DNA from: Raphanus sativus
Taxonomy: Eukaryota; Streptophyta; Magnoliopsida; Brassicales; Brassicaceae
Assembly (NCBI RefSeq): GCF_000801105.2
Contig: NC_079512.1
Span: forward strand, 1,488,263-1,552,262
DNA: 64,000 nucleotides
Direction of reading: 5' to 3'
The translations under genes were made by a program, and so were the position numbers. Positions within the stretch are counted from its first letter, which is position 1. Each line of letters opens with the position of its first letter. The notes beneath the pieces are model-generated. The model worked only from the letters and a program-made list of their open reading frames with translations, made no database searches and was not told where the DNA came from. Below are positions 58,477-64,000 of this stretch, piece by piece.

Positions 58477-59149
58477 GAGAAATACTTGGGTTCACCCCTA
58501 AAGTGAACCTTTAGGTTCACCCAACCAATAGAATTTCGTTATTTCATATTTAATATCTTTTAAAAAAGGAAACAAAATATTGTCAAGTTTTATTATGTTT
58601 TTTAAATAAAAAATAAATATAAAATAATAGTAGTCGCAAAAAAAATTATATTTAAAATACCGTCAACAAAACACTAAACTCTAAACTCTAAACCCTAAAT
58701 CATAAACTTTAAAACCATGGTAAATCCTTGAATAAATCCTAAATCTTTGGATTTTTTTTTAAATATTTTTAACACAATCAGCAAAACACTAAACCCTAAA
58801 CCCTAAATACTAAACCCTAAACCCTTGGATAAATCATAAACCATTGGATAAATCTTAAACCGTATGATTTAAAATTTATCCAACCATTTTGGATTTACCA
58901 AGGGTTTAGGATTTACCTAAGGGTTTAGGATTTACCCAAGGTTTAGGGTTTAGGATTTAGGGTTTAGTGTTTGGCTGACAGTATTAAAAATATATTTTTC
59001 TAAAACGTATTTTTGTTTGCAATTAATATTTATTTTTATTTTTTAGTTTGAAAATATTAATATAATTTAAAATATTTTGTTTCTTTTTTAAAAGATACTG
59101 AATATGAAATAACGAAATTCTATTGGTTGGGTGAACCCAAGAATTTTTC
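58477..59149. mobile_element. foldback Mutator-like MITE with telomere-like core
   Basis: Ends GAGAAATACTTGGGTTCACC and the complement of GAAAAATTCTTGGGTTCACC, flanked by a perfect 9-bp duplicate GCTAGAAAA (58468-58476, 59150-59158). The arms continue for about 100 bp (ACCCAACCAATAGAATTTCG). The centre (58670-58980) consists of CTAAACCCTAAA words on the left and TTTAGGATTTAGGGTTT words on the right, so these are also inverted. Confidence 0.85.
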
Positions 59150-59480
59150 GCTAGAAAACTATCTCGCTCTTTTTTTCTCTTTTTTTTTGTTGTGAAAACT
59201 GGTTTTCAAATTAAAAGGCAAAACTATTTCTAACTAAAATGTTCTTTCCCTCACCGACCCTTATCTACTGAAACTTTATTGCAACACTATTTCTTATTTT
59301 TGTTTTCGTATATTCTTGTGAGAGTATATGAAATTAATTTTTGAGTTATAAAAAGAGCATAAATTGACCCGAAAAGAAAAGAAAATACATTAGTTCTTCC
59401 TACAAATGGCGAGTCCATGCCAATTCGTGGTACATATGTTTGTCGGAAAAATAATAACACAATACATTGTGAGACATAAA

Positions 59481-59552
59481 GGTTCTATGGTGTAGTGGTT
59501 AGCACTCTGGACTTTGAATCCAGCGACCTGGGTTCGACTCCCGGTAGGACCT
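59481..59552 (+). tRNA. tRNA-Gln (TTG)
   Basis: Acceptor stem GGTTCTA/TAGGACC with discriminator T, D-arm TGTAGTGGTTAGCAC, anticodon stem-loop CTGGACTTTGAATCCAG with anticodon TTG, T-arm CTGGGTTCGACTCCCGG, all canonical. It is followed by a run of eight T from 59559, the Pol III stop. Confidence 0.95.
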
Positions 59553-59719
59553 TATGGTTTTTTTTAATTCCCTTAATTATCTTTTCGTTGTGTCCCAACT
59601 GAGGATTCTATATTTCTAAGCTAAACCTAGCTGCTGATTCTATTTCGGAAAGGTGTAATGTTCCTTAAGCAAAAAAAAAAAGTTCGTTACGCCTCTATTT
59701 CTCCAAATATCCCCTATAT

Positions 59720-61354
59720 ATTATTTTGGAGTATTAGAAACAAGTAAGCTTTAATTCATGTGTGATTTACATTAGTGTCATTTCCTACGTGTCATCACCA
59801 CATGCTCTCTCAAAATCTATATTCAAAACCCCTTAGTTAACTAGACTAATTACACTAATTGCCATTGGTCACTACATTATAATTTATTCCTTATTGACTA
59901 ACCAAAAATACAATATTTACGATTAATGTTTTGTCTTTATTATTTTCCATGTACTATTACACGGATCATTAATCATGATGCATTTGATTTACTCATCGAT
60001 AAATCACTGAGATTTGAGTAAGTTTATTATATGTTTTCATCCCTTTTATATTATTTAAGAAGTATTTTTTTTAATAATAACTTTATATTCATGTGTTATT
60101 AACAAGAATGTCATTTCATATGTGATAACACCATATTATTTCATGTTGTATATTTAATAACAGAATCAAATCAAACATGCGTCAATAAAATATTAAATTA
60201 TGCTAAATTATGAATATGATTGCATATAAAACTTTAGTTGATAGTATACCACGTATAAATATGACCACACATTGAATTGTTTTTTACGTTAGACTAATTT
60301 GTCACCAATACTATTTTGAGTCTACACTATTAGTTTTTTACCAATCAAATTCGGAAACATGATCAATTAGGAATTCTAGAAATAAATATAACCAGTGGAT
60401 TAGAATTAATGCAAATTAAATTATCAATTTGAGATTTTTTGAGATTATATACATAAGTAATTCCTCAAAGAAGTTACCCCGCCTATAATTAATTTCAGAA
60501 ACATGACCAATGAGTGATTAAAATCTTAATTACATAGAGAAATCAACTTGTCTACAATTTAAATTCGCAAACATGATCATTAGGGATTCTAGACATAAAT
60601 ATAAGCGATCAGTAGATTAGAACTTAATGCAAATTAAACTATCAGTTTGAGATTGTAGACATAAATATTTTTCTATAAAATTTACCTCGCCTACAAATAG
60701 TTTTGGAAAATGATCAATCAGTGATTAAAATATTAATTACATAGAGAAATTCACTCGCCTACAATCTATATTCGGAAACATGATCAATTGCAAAGTCCTA
60801 GACATAAATATTATCAATCAGGAGATTAGAACTTAATGCAAATTAGACAATTAATTTGGGATTATAGACAAATAATTCATATATAAGTTACGTTGCCTAC
60901 AATTAGAAGCCAAAACATGATCAATCAACTATTAAAATCTTGATACATAGAGATTCTTTCTCGCCTACAATTTATATTCGGAATACTATATATATCTTGC
61001 CTATCTTATGCCCACACCTCCATCACAACCCAAACAATTTAAAAGCATCATTCAAAAATGCATAATAATAAAAATTTTGCTTATTTTCATTTCTTATTCA
61101 TAATAAATTTATATATTTCTTTGCTTATTCTTAAAGTTTTTTTTCGTACAATATAATTCAATGCATCTCTCTAATTACACAAACTTTTATATAAAACTAT
61201 AAATAAGCTTACATTATATTAATATGTACATTATAGTTAAATATTTTATTATATCTAATATTTGTGACTACTTTTAGCTTTCTATTATCTATAAATTAAA
61301 AGTAATAATCTCTTTAATATATTTATCCTGCGTAGGACGCAGGTTATCACCTAG
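59720..61354 (+). mobile_element. Helitron-derived block with about 210-bp internal repeats
   Basis: 3' end: hairpin CCTGCG-TAGGA-CGCAGG (61326-61342), then TTATCACCTAG ending at 61354 and followed by T. The 5' end is not certain. Internal units about 207-214 bp apart contain GAAACATGATCAATTAGGAA (60354), GCAAACATGATCATTAGGGA (60568) and GGAAACATGATCAATTGCAA (60775), each followed by a TAAATATAA and a GATTAGAA block. Confidence 0.65.
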
Positions 61355-63479
61355 TTTAAATATTATTATACATCCTACTAGAGTAAAAATAACTATAACC
61401 ATATGTCAAAAATAACTATAACAACATGTTTGCTCAAAAAAAAAAAACAATATGTCAAAAATAATTCGAAATAATGTATATGATAACATTGCAGCCGGAT
61501 CTGACTGAGGAAAATATACTAAGTTTGCTATATACATGACAATAAGCTTGACGTGGTGATCAATACCCACGATACTACAATGCATACAATGAACTCAGGG
61601 TTTGTTAACTTGAAAGATAATGGGTCGCTCTGAGTCTTTTTTTTTTCTCAGTGGCAGATGATATCAAAGTTTGCCTCGTTGTCAAATACATTTTGTGTTA
61701 AAGTCATTCACGTTCAAGACATTTTCACTATGCAACAAAACAAAAGAAAGAACTAATAATATTAGGATGAAGATATTGAACAACTCAATCGTTTGTTTTG
61801 TAAATAATATAGAATCAGCATCATTTCCTTCTTTATAGAAATTGATTTTTCATGTATCGTAGGAACCACTGATTCCAGTTTCCAGTTTCTTTCTAAAGAA
61901 CATAAAACAAAACCAAGAAAACAGATGATTCCTACATATTCAATAAATTCATCTTGTGTTTTAATTGTAAAGTTGACCAGCTACTATAATGACGATCATT
62001 CCATTGGTTCCCATTGCCTTCATCATTCATTCTCTTGTCATCATTTTAAGCTCTGATTAAAATCGTTGAAGCAAGGGTGGGGAAACTCCAAACCAATGCC
62101 GAGACGTGTCTCCGAGTTGATTATTCCAACCTTTAAACTCGCAACCATGGGAGAAAAACTACTGTTTTTTTTTTTTTTTTTTTTAGAAAAACTACTGTTG
62201 TAATAGGGTGTTTAGCCACGACTGTTTTCAACCGACTGTTTTCTACGTCATCTGTTTCTATGGAACAAAAATCTTAACATAATCCCAACGGTATATCTGG
62301 GTATTTAATTTTGGGATATCTAATTTCCCAATTTTTTTTGGTTATTGGGCAAATAAGCCCTTTAATTTTTTCTAGGAATAAAAAATAAAAATAAGAAAAA
62401 GGTGGAGAGAGGAGAACAAAAAATTTGGTGCAGACAACCCCAAGACAAAATATAGATATCCTCTGGACAGATGTTACTCGAAGAGTGGCTTAGATTTTCT
62501 TTTTTAATTTAAAATTTTAATTATTAATTAAATTATATTAAAATTAAGTATACTTTTTTAAATACTAGCGGTAATATACTCACCGATGGGAATGCTTATA
62601 TATCCATTGAAGTTGTAAATGTGAATGTAGTCGTAATCTTTTCATTTTTTTCGTGCGTCAATCAATCAGATGTTCTTCTAAAGTTTGGAGATAGTCAGAC
62701 AGAGAAAACGTTCTTGATACACCTTTCGATTTGGTTCAGACTGAGAAGACCTTAAGGCAGCCCTTAGAAAAAAAGGGAGAGAACCGAAAAAGAAAATGAA
62801 AAAAAATTCCTATATAAAAACTACCCTTATGCTTTTCATGACAAAAAAAAAAAAAAAAGCTAATTAAGGGATTTTGTTTACTGCCCACCAATAATGATGC
62901 CCTAACGCCTTTTTTTGTCATCTTCATGCAAGATCGTTTCTAGGAAAAATCAAACCAGATTTGGCCATAAAAGTGGTACGAGGCTTCCTTTTTAATCTGC
63001 ATTGTGATTTCTTCGTGTTGCTCATTCTTTTTTACTTTTGATCACACGTCTAGCTAGAAAATATAGATGAACAATGAAGAGAAGTAGTTTGAAGCTAACG
63101 ATGAAGAGATCAAAGTAAAACTGCCAAACCAAGACGGTTTGTCTTGCCTTTAAAAAAATAAAGTGACAATCTTTTAGAAAAATGATTTGCTTGGCTCTTA
63201 ATCTAGATAAGGATAACATAAAGTGCTCATAATTGTTATGTAGGTTTTGGCAAAAAGTAAATGTTATATAACCCCCAAAGAACCTGAGTTTACTCAACGT
63301 GACAAAGCTTGCGTATTTGCATGAACCAAGGGTTCTTCTCAATCAATATATAGTCCCGGTACAATGCAAACGAAATATATAAGTAAGCATATAGCAATAT
63401 TTTTTCTTTCATTTGTCACGCTTTCTTACTATCATTCATTTGATGTTTACTGAAATGGTTTCATGCATATACAAGGAAT
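61355..63479. other. intergenic region, no gene supported
   Basis: Includes A-rich runs at 61435 and 62842, and the poly(T) micro-insert at 62152-62199. Reading frames here are short and lack family motifs. Confidence 0.45.
62152..62199. repeat. poly(T) micro-insert between 15-bp direct repeats
   Basis: AGAAAAACTACTGTT at 62152-62166 and 62185-62199; the 18 bases between are all T. Confidence 0.9.
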
Positions 63480-63960
63480 ATCAAGACCTCGGGGGACCCT
63501 GCAGCCTGAACCTGCCTAGAATTGTATTCCAGCAATACCAACAGTAAGAGCAGTAAAAAAATAGGTGAGACCTAGCTTCATCATGTGAACCACACAGCAG
63601 ACAAGTAATGTCAATGTCCTGGTTCCACGCGTTCACACTAGAAAGGGTGGGGTTTCTGTCTACCAAGAATAGTCAAGCAGTAACAAAATGCTTAGAAACA
63701 ATTACAGAGTTCCAAAGAAAATGTGCCCAAGGAACCGATGACCTCCCATGTGCGCTCTGAGCTAAAGCGGTTGCAGATTGTAGAACCAACCCACCACAAA
63801 CTATTATCTGGAGATTGAGAAGGGATGATTGAAGAGATAGCCGACATAGCTGAAACTTGGCGGCAGAGCCGGTCCTAGAGTTAAGGAGACTAGAAGCAAA
63901 AACAAAAAAAGTGGCCACTTGGGGAGAATTGAACCCGGGTTTATCCACTATGTACACCTT
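63480..63960 (-). mobile_element. LINE remnant (zf-RVT region)
   Basis: Two adjoining minus-strand frames show AHFLWNSVIVSKHFVTA, then a frame break, then DRNPTLSSVNAW and CLLCGSHDEARSHLFFYC, the Cys/His cluster of the LINE ORF2 C-terminal region. Broken by stops; the edges are not resolved. Confidence 0.65.
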
Positions 63961-64000
63961 GCACTTGATGATATACCACTAGAATAAAGCAATTTTTTTT

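Noticed and set aside
61393..61460. A further possible micro-insert (TTGCTC plus A-run between CAACATGT and CAATATGT)
   Set aside because: The flanking repeats are only 8 bp with a mismatch, so it was left out of the counted set. A 7-bp case near 18697-18731 was excluded for the same reason.
1..64000. CRISPR arrays, bacterial operons, riboswitches
   Set aside because: None present; spaced repeats are plant transposon repeats and the genes have eukaryotic introns.

Overview
This is plant nuclear DNA, almost certainly from the Brassicaceae and most likely Brassica or a close relative. The genes have plant introns, the spacers are AT-rich, and two tRNA genes and many Helitron, LINE, hAT, Mutator-like and MITE insertions are present. 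The recognisable single-copy genes appear in the same order as a stretch of Arabidopsis thaliana chromosome 1 recalled from memory (about At1g77220 down to At1g77100): LAZ1H1, ERF037, SKIP, VPS45, PER13. Locus numbers are from memory and were not searched.

Layout. 0-2.6 kb: 3' end of a decayed Copia retrotransposon with one LTR. 3.0-4.8 kb: LAZ1-family membrane protein gene (minus). 5.8-7.9 kb: a Helitron, then a LINE with a target-site duplication (TSD). 8.55-12.5 kb: tandem duplication of an F-box gene; the first copy is frameshifted and the second is open. A third copy of the promoter stands alone at 14.6 kb, and a scrap of LAZ1 exons 2-3 lies at 12.8 kb. 16.8 kb: DREB/ERF transcription factor gene (plus). 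19.4-20.6 kb: Helitron. 20.6-24.96 kb: Mutator-like element carrying fragments of a PPR gene and a PDS5-like Tudor gene plus long TTTATAA-rich arrays. 25.5-26.2 kb: a palindrome with apparently identical 353-bp arms, followed by a tRNA-Ser-like sequence.

26.5-33.95 kb: one hAT element bounded by a perfect 8-bp TSD. It carries its own broken transposase, a broken copy of a VDAC porin gene and Helitron ends. The TSD lies on the probable TATA box of the next gene, a diverged and shortened SKIP/SNW gene (34.1-35.5 kb, plus). SKIP converges with VPS45 (36.0-40.0 kb, minus), whose 13 exons can be resolved to 569 codons.

40-56 kb is nearly all transposon-derived: Stowaway MITEs, several Helitrons, three LINE inserts and a degenerate 360-490 bp repeat. 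A two-exon defensin-like gene (47.3-47.9 kb) sits among them. The ADH1, PIN6 and GUX2 orthologues expected here are absent. 56.8-58.0 kb is a four-exon class III peroxidase gene. 58.5-59.1 kb is a foldback Mutator-like MITE with telomere-like repeats, 59.5 kb is tRNA-Gln, 59.7-61.35 kb is Helitron-derived, and 63.5-64 kb is a LINE remnant.

The genes do not form an operon or pathway; they are independent housekeeping and regulatory genes held together by ancestral collinearity. The most unusual observation is a recurrent class of tiny A- or T-rich insertions (7-28 bp), each flanked by a 10-21 bp direct repeat, at eleven places in the window.
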